In this document: in pieces, positions 47,440 through 56,286 of the stretch
Numbering within the stretch: the stretch's first letter is position 1
How the letters are laid out: every line of letters starts with the position of its first letter
Assembly: GCA_032073245.1 (NCBI GenBank)
Contig: DAMANX010000002.1
Span: 174,330 to 238,329 of the forward strand
DNA from: QVMG01 sp032073245
Lineage (GTDB): Bacteria > Bacteroidota > Bacteroidia > Bacteroidales > Tannerellaceae
DNA length: 64,000 bases
Reading direction: 5' to 3'
Translations under genes and position numbers: made by a program
Notes under the pieces: model-generated
Databases searched by the model: none
Told to the model about the DNA's origin: nothing
Seen by the model: only the letters and a program-made list of their open reading frames with translations

Positions 47440-48174
47440 ATGAAAAGAATCATTGAAATATGTGCTAATTCTGCCCAAAGTTGTGTAGAAGCCGAAGCCG
47501 GAGGAGCTTCCCGTGTTGAATTATGCGCTGCAATCCCTGAAGGCGGTACCACTCCCAGTTATGGAGAAATAAAAACAGCTCAGTCTTTAACGAAAGCAAT
47601 TGAAATTAATGTTATTATACGCCCTCGTGGAGGTGATTTTCTTTATACCGAAGCAGAAATACAATCCATGTTACATGATATTGAACTTTGCAAACAATTG
47701 AAAGTTAATGGAGTTGTATTCGGATGTCTTACCAAAGAAGGAGATATCGACGTAGAATTATTGAAAAGATTAGTTCAAGCCGCCAGGCCTCTTTCTATTA
47801 CTTTTCATAGAGCTTTTGATGTATGCCGGGAACCGTTTGTTGCACTAGAACAAATAATTGAAGCCGGATGTGACCGAATCCTCACATCAGGACAGCAACC
47901 AACCGCCGACAAAGGAATACCCTTAATAGCTGAATTAATCAAAAAAGCAGCAGGACGAATTATAATCATGCCTGGAAGTGGTGTGAGAGAAAATAACATT
48001 GAAATGATTCAGAGAGAAACAGGTGCCACCGAATTCCATACTTCAGCAAGAAGTGTTGTATATAGCAAAATGGAATATAGGAATGAAAATGTACCTATGG
48101 GAAGCTGTATTGTATCTTCCGAATTTGAAACAGTTGAAACAGATCGGAACAAGGTTGCCGCTTATCTACAGTAA
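47440..48174 (+). CDS. cutC: CutC family protein
   Basis: A 244-residue TIM-barrel protein of the CutC family, named for copper homeostasis, though a direct copper role is disputed. The N-terminus (ICANSAQSCVEAEAGGASRVELC) and EGGTTPSYG match the family, as do VIIRPRGGDFLYT and FHRAFDV. The start fits homologues well. Monocistronic and followed by a palindromic element. Confidence 0.93.
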   Translation: MKRIIEICANSAQSCVEAEAGGASRVELCAAIPEGGTTPSYGEIKTAQSLTKAIEINVIIRPRGGDFLYTEAEIQSMLHDIELCKQLKVNGVVFGCLTKEGDIDVELLKRLVQAARPLSITFHRAFDVCREPFVALEQIIEAGCDRILTSGQQPTADKGIPLIAELIKKAAGRIIIMPGSGVRENNIEMIQRETGATEFHTSARSVVYSKMEYRNENVPMGSCIVSSEFETVETDRNKVAAYLQ

Positions 48175-48184
48175 ATCAAATAAA

Positions 48185-48322
48185 AAAGAAGCTATCTAAA
48201 AAGTCAGGAATTAATATGAAACACAGAGATAGAGAGGCACAGAGTTTTTTATTTGTCTGAAAAACAATACTCCGTGTCTCTGTGTTAATTCTTTTTTCGG
48301 TGACTTTTGGGACAGCTTCTTT
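48185..48322. repeat. Nested palindromic element downstream of cutC
   Basis: The outer arms AAAGAAGCTATCTAAAAAGTCA-like (48185-48206) and its partner (48301-48322) enclose an inner pair, AACACAGAGA and TCTCTGTGTT. It lies between convergent cutC and the hydrophilin gene. The T-rich flanks make it a plausible shared terminator. Confidence 0.65.
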
Positions 48323-48342
48323 TCGTTTTTATTATTCCCGTA

Positions 48343-48627
48343 TCAATCAAACTTTTCCTGAATACGATGTTTTGCTTCCTGCATTTTTTCTTCTGCAGTA
48401 TTTTTTGCCTTCAGGCTTTCTTCTTTGATTGTGTTTGAAGCTTGTGTCATTTTTTCTTTTGCCACATTACCTAAATTGCGAGAATCATTCTTAACATTAG
48501 CTTCAAACTCATGCGTTTTGTCTCTGAGTTTATCTCCTGCTAACTGTGCTTCACTCTTTGCAACGCGAGCTTTATCATCCAGGCGTTGTTTCATTTCGTC
48601 CATTTTTCTTTCTGAATTGTTGTTCAT
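48343..48627 (-). CDS. LEA-like hydrophilin / stress protein
   Basis: A 94-residue, very hydrophilic, Cys-free protein rich in Lys, Glu, Ala, Asn, Asp. Degenerate 11-mer-like Ala/Lys/Glu repeats (AEEKMQEAKHRIQ, AKEKMTQASNTIK) suggest an amphipathic helix as in LEA group 3/CsbD-YtxH-like stress proteins. No signal peptide. The upstream 22-bp operator-like array suggests strong regulation, probably by stress. Confidence 0.7.
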   Translation of the reverse strand: MNNNSERKMDEMKQRLDDKARVAKSEAQLAGDKLRDKTHEFEANVKNDSRNLGNVAKEKMTQASNTIKEESLKAKNTAEEKMQEAKHRIQEKFD

Positions 48628-48743
48628 AATTCAATAGTTAATTAAGGGGTTATTACTAATTCATTTTATATGATAGTATAAAGACAATTAAGCGGTACGA
48701 AGGGTTGTATAATTAAGATTATTTATGTTGAATACCAATATTT

Positions 48744-48805
48744 TTCTCATCACAGTGAGAAATTATTCTCACCGACATGAGAATAAATTCTCACGCCTAT
48801 GAGAA
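48744..48805. promoter_or_regulatory. Three-unit 22-bp operator-like array (TTCTCA-N6-TGAGAA)
   Basis: TTCTCA occurs at 48744, 48766 and 48788, and TGAGAA at 48756, 48778 and 48800: exact 22-bp periodicity. The N6 and N4 spacers differ in every unit, so only the palindromic arms are conserved. It lies in the 362-bp divergent region between the hydrophilin and DUF6483-like genes. A further TGAGAAA overlaps the end (48809). Confidence 0.8.
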
Positions 48806-48913
48806 AGTTGAGAAAAAAGACAAATATTAGAAAGCTTTAACAACCTTGTCAGTCATTTTGTCTGACGTATTGGTCGACTACTATTAATTAAACTGACAAC
48901 CTCCCGAAAAAAA

Positions 48914-48921
48914 TAGTTTTG
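48914..48921 (+). promoter_or_regulatory. Bacteroidetes -7 element for the DUF6483-like gene
   Basis: TAGTTTTG fits TAnnTTTG and lies about 68 bp before the ATG at 48990. Confidence 0.45.
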
Positions 48922-48989
48922 TATAGAAAATCAATTTCTTTATTGTACGTTTGTTTTGAAATAGTCTGCCTTCAATAATTAGATAGAAT

Positions 48990-49391
48990 ATGCTACGAAG
49001 AGATTTTATAATGGTACAGATTGAAGAATTAGGCAAAGTAATTGCTCAGATAATCAGTCAACGAAATACGGATGCTGCGAGAAACATACCGCAACAAATT
49101 CAGGTTGTATACGATTCGCTTGGCCTGGATCATGACTTCTTAATGAGTGCATCCCCTGAAGAAATTCGTAACTCTCTTGATAAGCAAGACAGCGGAGGTA
49201 TACTTAGAATGGAAATAGCGATAAAAGCACTTATTGAAGAAAGTTACCTTTTACCGGATAAACAACGAGATATGCTGCTGCGGGCAAAAACACTATTAGA
49301 ATATTTGCAACAGACGGATGCAACATTTTCATTAGAACGGATCAATCAGTTGGCAAGTATTCAGACATTGCTTCAATCATTAGATGCTTAA
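48990..49391 (+). CDS. DUF6483-like helical protein
   Basis: A 133-residue, mostly helical, soluble protein. The start MLRRDFIMVQIEELGKVIAQI resembles the DUF6483 N-terminus (MFEQDYIMRMI...). Spaced Leu patterns in the second half (LLRAKTLLEYLQQ) suggest TPR-like or all-helical packing. Function unknown. The neighbouring operator array may control it. Confidence 0.6.
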   Translation: MLRRDFIMVQIEELGKVIAQIISQRNTDAARNIPQQIQVVYDSLGLDHDFLMSASPEEIRNSLDKQDSGGILRMEIAIKALIEESYLLPDKQRDMLLRAKTLLEYLQQTDATFSLERINQLASIQTLLQSLDA

Positions 49392-49472
49392 ACCGCTTCA
49401 TAACAAAACCTTTATACTTTAGCGCTTGTTCTATTTTACCTGTCTGTTTCTTGTATTTAGAGAAATTACCTT

Positions 49473-49480
49473 TACATTTG
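49473..49480 (+). promoter_or_regulatory. Bacteroidetes -7 element for the patatin-like gene
   Basis: TACATTTG, 33 bp before the ATG at 49514. Confidence 0.6.
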
Positions 49481-49513
49481 TACAGCAGCTGATGACTATA
49501 TTGATTATAATAT

Positions 49514-51811
49514 ATGAAAAGAATAATTATTTATATTCTTCTTATCGGGGTTTCTACAGCCCCTCTTTTCGCCCAGAAAGTGGGATTGGTGATGAGTGGT
49601 GGTGGTGCAAAAGGAGCAGCTCATATTGGGGTCATTAAGGCGCTTGAAGAAAATGATATACCGATTGATTATGTTACCGGAACATCCATTGGGGCCATTA
49701 TAGGTAGTCTCTATGCAATGGGTTATTCACCGGATGAGATGTTGGAGTTATTGATGTCAAAAGAGTTTGGTTATTGGCAAACCGGTACAGTCGAAGAAGA
49801 ATACAGTTATTACTTTCGTGATCCTTACCCCACTCCTGAATTCGGCCATTTCTCTATAGATTTCTCTGATTCATTACAGGTCAAAGCTAGTTTTTCTGCA
49901 CAGAGCCTGATAAATCCTATTCAGATGAATCAAGCATTCATGGGACTATTTTCTCAGGCTACAGCTAAAGCCGGATGGAACTTTGATAATTTGTTCGTTC
50001 CGTTCCGGTGTGTGGCATCAGATATATACGGAAAGAAAGCGGTAATTTTTAAAAATGGAGACCTGGGAGATGCAGTACGTGCCTCTATGAGTTTTCCTTT
50101 TGTTTTCCAGCCTATTTGGAAAGATAGTATTCCTCTTTACGATGGAGGAATCTATGATAATTATCCGGTAAACCCTATGAAAGAAGCTTTCCATCCTGAT
50201 TTTATTTTTGGTTCGGCAGTTGCCGGTAGCCGACAAGGTGAAGTATCAGAAAGCTTGTATAATCAGTTAGAAAATATGGTTATGCAAAAGACAGATTATG
50301 ATATACCGGAAGAGGAAGGAATGATGATTCAATTCAGTTTTACGGATGTGAACTTATTGGATTTTCCTCGTGCGAAAGAGTTAATGGATATCGGTTATAA
50401 AAAAACTATAGAATTAATCGATTCGATTAAGGGACGTGTACCACGTGAAGTTCCTTTGGAAGAGGTATCTGCCCGGCGAAAAGCGTATAAAGAAAGTTTA
50501 CCTCCCTTAATTTTCAAAAACATCTATATTACGGGTGTTACAGACGCACAACGATTGTATATTGAAGCACAACTACACAGAGATATCAATCAGGAATTCT
50601 CTATGGATGAATTCAAACGTGCTTATTTCAAAATGCTTACCTATTCGAAGATCCGGGAAATCATGCCTCATGCTATATATAATCGTAAAGAGAATAAATT
50701 TGATCTTTACCTGGATGTTAAGATGAAAGAGGAACTATCGATCGGTTTTGGAGGTAATGTTTCTTCTCATCAGGCAAATCAACTTTTCCTCGGTTTAGGT
50801 TATCAGTTCCTGGGACAAGTAGCCTCTGAAATACGAGCTAACTTTCAGGTAGGCAACTCATTTAACGGTATTATGTTGGATGGACGAATGTATTTACAAA
50901 CACGGGTTCCCTCCTATTTAAACCTACGAGGCGTCTATTCTCATAAAAGCTTCTCTGAGAGTCAATCCCTCTTCTATGAAGATATGGTTCCTGCTATCAT
51001 GAAGCAAAAGGAACTTTATGCAAAACTTATTCTCGGACTTCCTTTTCTAAATAGTGCTAAGGCTGAAATTGGTGCCGGATACGGACGGTTAAACGATCAT
51101 TACCTGCAAAGTTCAAATATACCTTTCCCAAATGCCAGATTTGACCATAGCATATATAACATGTTCAGCTTATCGTTAAGTATAGCACAAAACACATTGA
51201 ATGCAAAGCAATATCCGACAGGTGGTTCTAACCGTTTTCTTACAGCATATTATGTCAGGTCTTCCGAACAGTACAGGCCATCCCGAAAATCTGAGACCGA
51301 TCTTGTTGGAAAAGAAAAACAAAGTTGGTTGCAAATGCGGGGAAGGCTTGAGAAATATAAAGTGCTAAATTCACGGTTTAATCTGGGATTCAGTGGTGAA
51401 TTTATGGTGTCAAGTAAAAACTTAATGAATAATTATACAGCATCCGTACTACAGGCACCGGCATTCACGCCTACTCCTCATAGTAAAATCGTTTTCAATG
51501 AGGCTTTTCGTGCCAATCAATATATAGCAGGAGGTGTTTCTCCTATTTTAAAACTAAGCAGGATGATGCATTTACGTATGGATCTATATGCATTTGCTCC
51601 TCTATATGAGATAAAAAAGGATGCTAATCAAGTGCCTTATTATGGTAAATTCCTGGATTCATTTGAATATATGGGAGAAACAGCTCTTGTATTACAATTG
51701 CCTTTTATCACAATGAGTTTGTACGCCAACGGATATAGTTACCCCAGGAAGAACTTCAATTTCGGACTGAATATCGGTTATCTCATTTTTAATCCGAAGA
51801 TGTTAGATTAA
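49514..51811 (+). CDS. Patatin-like phospholipase with C-terminal Omp85-like barrel
   Basis: A 765-residue outer-membrane-linked esterase. Signal peptide residues ~1-21 (ending LFAQ). Patatin domain about 23-310: oxyanion loop SGGGAKGA, nucleophile Ser58 in GTSIG, and Asp in YDGGIYDN completing the Ser-Asp dyad. A POTRA-like segment follows (about 335-410), then a beta-rich C-terminal region (about 415-765) consistent with a 16-strand-type barrel, as in type Vd-like secreted patatins. Substrate presumably phospholipid or acyl ester. Confidence 0.9.
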   Translation: MKRIIIYILLIGVSTAPLFAQKVGLVMSGGGAKGAAHIGVIKALEENDIPIDYVTGTSIGAIIGSLYAMGYSPDEMLELLMSKEFGYWQTGTVEEEYSYYFRDPYPTPEFGHFSIDFSDSLQVKASFSAQSLINPIQMNQAFMGLFSQATAKAGWNFDNLFVPFRCVASDIYGKKAVIFKNGDLGDAVRASMSFPFVFQPIWKDSIPLYDGGIYDNYPVNPMKEAFHPDFIFGSAVAGSRQGEVSESLYNQLENMVMQKTDYDIPEEEGMMIQFSFTDVNLLDFPRAKELMDIGYKKTIELIDSIKGRVPREVPLEEVSARRKAYKESLPPLIFKNIYITGVTDAQRLYIEAQLHRDINQEFSMDEFKRAYFKMLTYSKIREIMPHAIYNRKENKFDLYLDVKMKEELSIGFGGNVSSHQANQLFLGLGYQFLGQVASEIRANFQVGNSFNGIMLDGRMYLQTRVPSYLNLRGVYSHKSFSESQSLFYEDMVPAIMKQKELYAKLILGLPFLNSAKAEIGAGYGRLNDHYLQSSNIPFPNARFDHSIYNMFSLSLSIAQNTLNAKQYPTGGSNRFLTAYYVRSSEQYRPSRKSETDLVGKEKQSWLQMRGRLEKYKVLNSRFNLGFSGEFMVSSKNLMNNYTASVLQAPAFTPTPHSKIVFNEAFRANQYIAGGVSPILKLSRMMHLRMDLYAFAPLYEIKKDANQVPYYGKFLDSFEYMGETALVLQLPFITMSLYANGYSYPRKNFNFGLNIGYLIFNPKMLD

Positions 51812-51826
51812 ATCAACAGAAAGATA

Positions 51827-51834
51827 TACCTTTG
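51827..51834 (+). promoter_or_regulatory. Bacteroidetes -7 element for nusB
   Basis: TACCTTTG, 32 bp before the ATG at 51867. Confidence 0.6.
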
Positions 51835-51866
51835 CAGCGAAATAAAACAAGAAGTTCCTTCAAACG

Positions 51867-52793
51867 ATGATTAACAGAATTTTAATCCGCATTAAAGTTT
51901 TACAGATAGTATATTCTTTCTATCAAAACGAAAACGGAGATATCAAAGTGGCTGAAAAAGAATTATTATTCAGCCTTCAAAAGTCCTACGACCTATATCA
52001 TTATTTCTTACTCCTCATTCTTGAAATCACTTATTTACACGAACGTGTTCTGGATAACCGGAAGCACAAATTTATTCCTTCAGATGGTGATCTGAACCCA
52101 AATACGCGTTTGATTAATAACAGATTCACTCATCAATTGGCAGAGAATACTTCCTTAAAAGAATATCTGGCAGAACATAAACTATCATGGAGCAATGATC
52201 AGGATTTTGTAAAAACTCTTATGGATATATTGATTGCTTCAGATCTTTATAGAGAATATATTGAGAATCCGAATGATTCTTATGAAACAGATAAAGAATT
52301 CTGGCGTGCTTTCTTTAAGAAGCATATTTGCGGCAACGAAATGGTAGAAGAGTATCTGGAAGAAAAGAGTATTTACTGGAATGATGATATTGATATTGTG
52401 GAAACATTCACTTTAAAAACTATCAAACGTTTTGAAGAAGAAAATGGTGCTTCGCAGCCTTTACTCCCTATGTTCAAGGATATGGAAGACCGTGAATTTG
52501 CCATCAAATTATTCCGTCAGACACTCCTAAATGGTAAAGCTTACAAAGAACGCATTGATAAACACATGAAGAATTGGGAAACAGAGCGCATTGCTAATAT
52601 GGACCTGATCATTATGCAGGTAGCGCTGGCGGAAATCATGCACTTCCCTACTATTCCAATAAATGTAACTTTAAATGAATATATTGATGCTGCTAAATAT
52701 TATAGCACACCCAAAAGCGGTACTTTCATTAATGGCATTCTGGATTCTATTGTAGGTGAGTTAAAAAAAGAAAAGGTATTGTTCAAAGATTAA
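51867..52793 (+). CDS. nusB: Transcription antitermination factor NusB
   Basis: A 308-residue NusB with the long N-terminal extension usual in Bacteroidetes. The canonical NusB fold is in the C-terminal ~130 residues (MDLIIMQVALAEI, PINVTLNEYIDAAKYYSTPKSGTFINGILDSI). In other bacteria it acts with NusE in rRNA antitermination. First gene of the nusB-yajC-ybbR-coaE group. Confidence 0.94.
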   Translation: MINRILIRIKVLQIVYSFYQNENGDIKVAEKELLFSLQKSYDLYHYFLLLILEITYLHERVLDNRKHKFIPSDGDLNPNTRLINNRFTHQLAENTSLKEYLAEHKLSWSNDQDFVKTLMDILIASDLYREYIENPNDSYETDKEFWRAFFKKHICGNEMVEEYLEEKSIYWNDDIDIVETFTLKTIKRFEEENGASQPLLPMFKDMEDREFAIKLFRQTLLNGKAYKERIDKHMKNWETERIANMDLIIMQVALAEIMHFPTIPINVTLNEYIDAAKYYSTPKSGTFINGILDSIVGELKKEKVLFKD

Positions 52794-52852
52794 TTATTAT
52801 ACCTACATTTGTCGAAATCAGTTAAATATTAACTTAACTAAAAAGATATAGT

Positions 52853-53170
52853 ATGAATTTACTTAGCATTTTACTTCAAGCTCCTGCAGGTGCCGGAGGT
52901 AGCCAATGGTCAGGATTATTAATGATGGTAGTTATTATTGCTATCTTTTACTTTTTGATGATCCGCCCACAACAAAAAAGACAAAAAGCTGTACAAAAAG
53001 CTCGTGAAGCATTAAGTGTTGGAGATAAAGTTGTTACTGCAGGTGGTATCTACGGTAAAATCAAAGAAATAGGTGATGTTTATATGTTGATTGAAATTTC
53101 AGATGGCGTACGTATCCGAATTGATAAAGCTTCTGTTTTTGCTTCAACCGAAGACGCTCAACAAAAATAA
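52853..53170 (+). CDS. yajC: Preprotein translocase subunit YajC
   Basis: A 105-residue inner-membrane protein. One transmembrane helix (about 20-40) is followed by IRPQQKRQKAVQKAREAL, the family signature, and a small cytoplasmic domain with GDKVVTAGGIYGKI. Associates with SecDF. Confidence 0.95.
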   Translation: MNLLSILLQAPAGAGGSQWSGLLMMVVIIAIFYFLMIRPQQKRQKAVQKAREALSVGDKVVTAGGIYGKIKEIGDVYMLIEISDGVRIRIDKASVFASTEDAQQK

Positions 53171-53191
53171 ATTATCCGGTGTTATACACCT

Positions 53192-53272
53192 AAAGTAGGA
53201 GTTAAAGAAGTCAAAGAAGTTAAGAAACTCCTTTGACTTCTTTGATTTCTTTAACTCCTTTGACTACTTAAA
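53192..53272. repeat. Long hairpin of ~9-bp repeats between yajC and ybbR
   Basis: Units of the kind GTCAAAGAA/GTTAAAGAA on the left arm pair with TTCTTTGAC/TTCTTTAAC on the right over roughly 27 bp. Sited within the operon, it may modulate read-through or mRNA stability. No T-tract. Confidence 0.65.
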
Positions 53273-53277
53273 AGACT

Positions 53278-54273
53278 ATGACACAATCACTCAAGTCTTT
53301 GCAAAGAAAGATTAAAGTCTTTTTACATCGTCAAAAATGGAAAGAGACATTAATCTTTCTCGCATTTGCCCTCCTTTCCTTCGGATTTTGGTATCTGCAA
53401 AGTCTGCAGGAAGATTACGAGATAGAGATTTCTATTCCCGTTAAATATAAAAATGTCCCTCCGGAAGTAGCTTTTACTGATTCTGTACCAACAAAAATCA
53501 CTGCCCGTATCCGCGATAAAGGTAGTATTCTTCTTAATTATACTTTCGGCCGTTCTTTTGCTCCGATTGAAACCAATATGAAGGATATGCCTGTTAATAA
53601 AGGTTCCATATCCATTGAAAGAAAAGATATTGAAGCTGATATCTATAAACAATTGATGGCTACAACAATGTTGGTTAGTTTTGATCCCTCACATATAGAT
53701 ATAACATACAGTAAACGAATGGAAAAGGAACTGCCGGTATCCTTCAATGGAAATATACAAATAGCACCTGGTTTCCATCGCTCAGGAGAGACCCTGATAT
53801 CCCCTCAAACCGTACAGGTTTATGCGGCTCAACCTATTTTGGATACTTTGAGTGTAGTAAAAACTGTTTATACAGAAATAAAGAAAGCCGACAAAACTCT
53901 TACACGAAGTGTGCATCTGCAACCGATAAATGGTGTCGCCTATGCTCCGGAGACAGTAACCATTACAATACCTATTGAAGAATACACGGAAAAAACATTA
54001 GAAGTGCCGGTGAATGTAACCAATATTCCTTCTGATTATATCGTTCGCCTCTTCCCTCCCACTGTCAAAGTTATTACAAGCGTTCCTATGAGCCGCTTCA
54101 AAGACCTCACTGAAGATCTGTTTACTATAAATATTCCTTTTACGGAATTAGAGCAGAATCTTACAGGTACTACTACCATTCAGTTATCAAAACAACCGGA
54201 TTGGATCCGTTCAGCAACCCTTTCGCCGAATAAAATTGAATTCATTCTGGAGCAAAACCTCATGAATGATTAA
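53278..54273 (+). CDS. YbbR-like domain protein (CdaR-like)
   Basis: A 331-residue protein with one N-terminal membrane helix (about 20-40) and an extracytoplasmic part with YbbR-type repeats. No diadenylate cyclase gene is adjacent here, so a CdaR role is unproven. The stop overlaps coaE by 8 bp. Confidence 0.85.
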   Translation: MTQSLKSLQRKIKVFLHRQKWKETLIFLAFALLSFGFWYLQSLQEDYEIEISIPVKYKNVPPEVAFTDSVPTKITARIRDKGSILLNYTFGRSFAPIETNMKDMPVNKGSISIERKDIEADIYKQLMATTMLVSFDPSHIDITYSKRMEKELPVSFNGNIQIAPGFHRSGETLISPQTVQVYAAQPILDTLSVVKTVYTEIKKADKTLTRSVHLQPINGVAYAPETVTITIPIEEYTEKTLEVPVNVTNIPSDYIVRLFPPTVKVITSVPMSRFKDLTEDLFTINIPFTELEQNLTGTTTIQLSKQPDWIRSATLSPNKIEFILEQNLMND

Positions 54274-54847
54274 AATAGGACTTACAGGAGGTATAGGAAG
54301 CGGAAAGACAGTTGTTGCTTCTCTTCTTGAAATAATGGGTATACCTGTGTATATTGCAGATATAGAAAGTAAAAAACTAACAGATATCTCACCTGTTATT
54401 CAGGAAAAGCTTACCGCCCTTTTTGGAAAAGAGATATATACACCCAAAGGATTAAATCGTCCTTTATTAGCTTCTTATATATTTGAACATCCTGAAAACC
54501 TAAAAGCTGTAAATGCTATAATACACCCTGAAGTAAATCTACATTTCCTAAATTGGGTTGCACATCAAAAAGGAGATATTTGTGCTATTGAATCGGCTAT
54601 TCTTTTTGAATCCGGTTTCGACCGCATTGTAGATGCGAGTATAATGGTATATGCACCTATTGAAATTCGTATTGAAAGAACCTGCAAACGAAGTAATCTT
54701 ACACGTGAAAAAGTGGAACATCGTATTAATAACCAATTATCTGACGAAATCAAAAAACAACAATCAAATTATGTAATCTATAATGACGGTTCCCGTGCGA
54801 TAATTCCACAATTAGAAGAAATAATTCAAGTACTAAGAAATAAGTAG
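54266..54847 (+). CDS. coaE: Dephospho-CoA kinase
   Basis: The last step of CoA synthesis: phosphorylation of dephospho-CoA at the 3'-OH. The N-terminal P-loop GLTGGIGSGKT (about 5-15) and the lid with RIERTCKRSNLT are typical. Length 193 residues is normal. Ends the group; a terminator hairpin follows. Confidence 0.95.
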   Translation: MIKIGLTGGIGSGKTVVASLLEIMGIPVYIADIESKKLTDISPVIQEKLTALFGKEIYTPKGLNRPLLASYIFEHPENLKAVNAIIHPEVNLHFLNWVAHQKGDICAIESAILFESGFDRIVDASIMVYAPIEIRIERTCKRSNLTREKVEHRINNQLSDEIKKQQSNYVIYNDGSRAIIPQLEEIIQVLRNK

Positions 54848-54902
54848 TTAAGAGCAAGTAATTCCTCTAAGAGTAAGTATTTCCCACCCGGCTTAAGCTA
54901 GG

Positions 54903-55033
54903 TATCAATTGCCGTCTGCTTTAGCTGACGGTACAAAAAGAATAAACAGAAAGGCTTTAGCCAAAAGATTGAGGCTAAAGCCCCTTTTTTTTCAATACTA
55001 TAAACCGTCAGCTAAAGCAGAAGGCAATTGATA
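54903..55033. repeat. Palindromic element with a terminator hairpin at its centre
   Basis: Outer arms TATCAATTGCCGTCTGC (54903) and its near-complement (to 55033). In the centre GGCTTTAGCC (54953-54962) pairs with GGCTAAAGCC (54973-54982), followed by CC and eight Ts (54985-54992): a Rho-independent terminator for coaE. Confidence 0.8.
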
Positions 55034-55082
55034 ATATCCAAAAATTATCCCCTGTTTATTCTCTTAATTCCTCCAGTTATAT

Positions 55083-55090
55083 TACATTTG
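55083..55090 (+). promoter_or_regulatory. Bacteroidetes -7 element for the DUF5606 gene
   Basis: TACATTTG, 37 bp before the ATG at 55128. Confidence 0.6.
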
Positions 55091-55127
55091 CACCTGCAAA
55101 AAGTTAAACACAAAAAGAAGACTCATT

Positions 55128-55562
55128 ATGTTGAAAACTATTTTATCTATTTCAGGAAAACCAGGATTATTCAAAACGGTTTCTCAGGGAAAGAATATGT
55201 TGATTGTTGAATCATTAGTCGATAAAAAAAGAATTCCCGCTTATGCAAAAGATAAAGTAATCTCATTGGGAGACATTGCTATATATACTGATGAAGAAGA
55301 AGTGCCTTTACATGAAGTACTTACTGCTGTTGGCAAAAAAGAAAACAATGCAAAATCATCTTTAGTTCCATCAACAGCTAAACCGGATGAGTTACGTGCT
55401 TATATGAAGGAGATTCTTCCAAACTATGATCGTGAACGTGTTTATCCAAGTGATATTAAGAAACTGTTGAATTGGTATAATATTCTAATCGATAATAATA
55501 TCACAGACTTCACTCCGGAAGCAAAAGAAGAGATAGAGAAAGAAAAAGAAGCTGAAGCTTAA
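55128..55562 (+). CDS. DUF5606 domain protein
   Basis: A 144-residue cytoplasmic protein, Bacteroidetes-specific. The N-terminal ~60 residues (KTILSISGKPGLFKTV ... LGDIAIYTDE) form a small beta-rich domain; the rest is helical and ends in an acidic/Lys-rich tail. Function unknown. Confidence 0.8.
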   Translation: MLKTILSISGKPGLFKTVSQGKNMLIVESLVDKKRIPAYAKDKVISLGDIAIYTDEEEVPLHEVLTAVGKKENNAKSSLVPSTAKPDELRAYMKEILPNYDRERVYPSDIKKLLNWYNILIDNNITDFTPEAKEEIEKEKEAEA

Positions 55563-55575
55563 TTGGGTACAATGT

Positions 55576-55659
55576 GTAGAGACAAGGCTTGCCTTGCCTC
55601 CAGAACACAAATATGTTGCTTCATCAGAGATATTGAGACGAGGCAAACCTTGCCTCAAC
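55576..55659. repeat. Palindromic element, GTAGAGACAAGGC family, second copy
   Basis: GTAGAGACAAGGCTTGCC and the diverged right arm TTGAGACGAGGCAAACC; same family as 40841-40929. Between the convergent DUF5606 and Crp-like genes. Confidence 0.7.
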
Positions 55660-55672
55660 AATAATAATAATC

Positions 55673-56251
55673 CTACAACTTATTACCCCTGACGCGACTA
55701 AGCGTCTCGGGGGTCATTAATAGAAAAGACGCGATCTGCGAAAGTGGAGCGCGTTTTATTATTTCAGGGTCTTCCTTCATAAGACGGGTATAACGTTCTT
55801 TGGCTGTCTCATAACGGAAAGAGTCCGTCTTGCGTTGGGAAATGATCAGAGAAGTTTCTAACAGAGATCGATACATAGCCGCTATTTCCCTGTCCTCTTC
55901 TGTTAACTTAATAAGCGAATCATAAGGGATACCATATATAATGGTATTTTCCAGTGCTTCAATAATCAAATGAGATGGTGATTGTTTAAAATAACTTTCC
56001 AGGCTTACAAAAAGCTTATTTTCATAAGCAAAGAACTCCGTCAGCTCTTTATTATTCTTATAATAGAACTGACGGATTATTCCTTTATGTACATAGCCGA
56101 TCTGTGTACAAACTTCTCCTTCTTTCAGAAATTGTTCGCCCTTCTTTAACGCCGTATAGGTTAAAATAGAAGCCAATTTACTTAGCGCCTTATCCCCTAA
56201 TGGTATTGTTAATTCACTAATTTGCCGGGCAATTAGTTTTTTATTGTCCAT
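55673..56251 (-). CDS. Crp/Fnr-family transcriptional regulator
   Basis: A 192-residue regulator. The N-terminal cyclic-nucleotide-binding-type beta-roll (about 15-115) lacks the RxSL cAMP motif. The C-terminal helix-turn-helix (SQIASFLLMTPETLSRVRG) is the type seen in Bacteroidetes Crp-like proteins. Effector unknown. Confidence 0.88.
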   Translation of the reverse strand: MDNKKLIARQISELTIPLGDKALSKLASILTYTALKKGEQFLKEGEVCTQIGYVHKGIIRQFYYKNNKELTEFFAYENKLFVSLESYFKQSPSHLIIEALENTIIYGIPYDSLIKLTEEDREIAAMYRSLLETSLIISQRKTDSFRYETAKERYTRLMKEDPEIIKRAPLSQIASFLLMTPETLSRVRGNKL

Positions 56252-56286
56252 TGAAGGTTATATTTATTTAGGCGCAATATAACGAT

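Noticed and set aside
48628..48743. Sigma-54 promoter for the hydrophilin gene
   Set aside because: No GG-N10-GC arrangement was found on the minus strand of this stretch, nor downstream on the plus strand.
48744..48805. CRISPR-like short repeat array
   Set aside because: Repeats are 22 bp apart with 4-6 bp gaps, far shorter than CRISPR spacers, and no cas genes are near. Operator array is the better reading.
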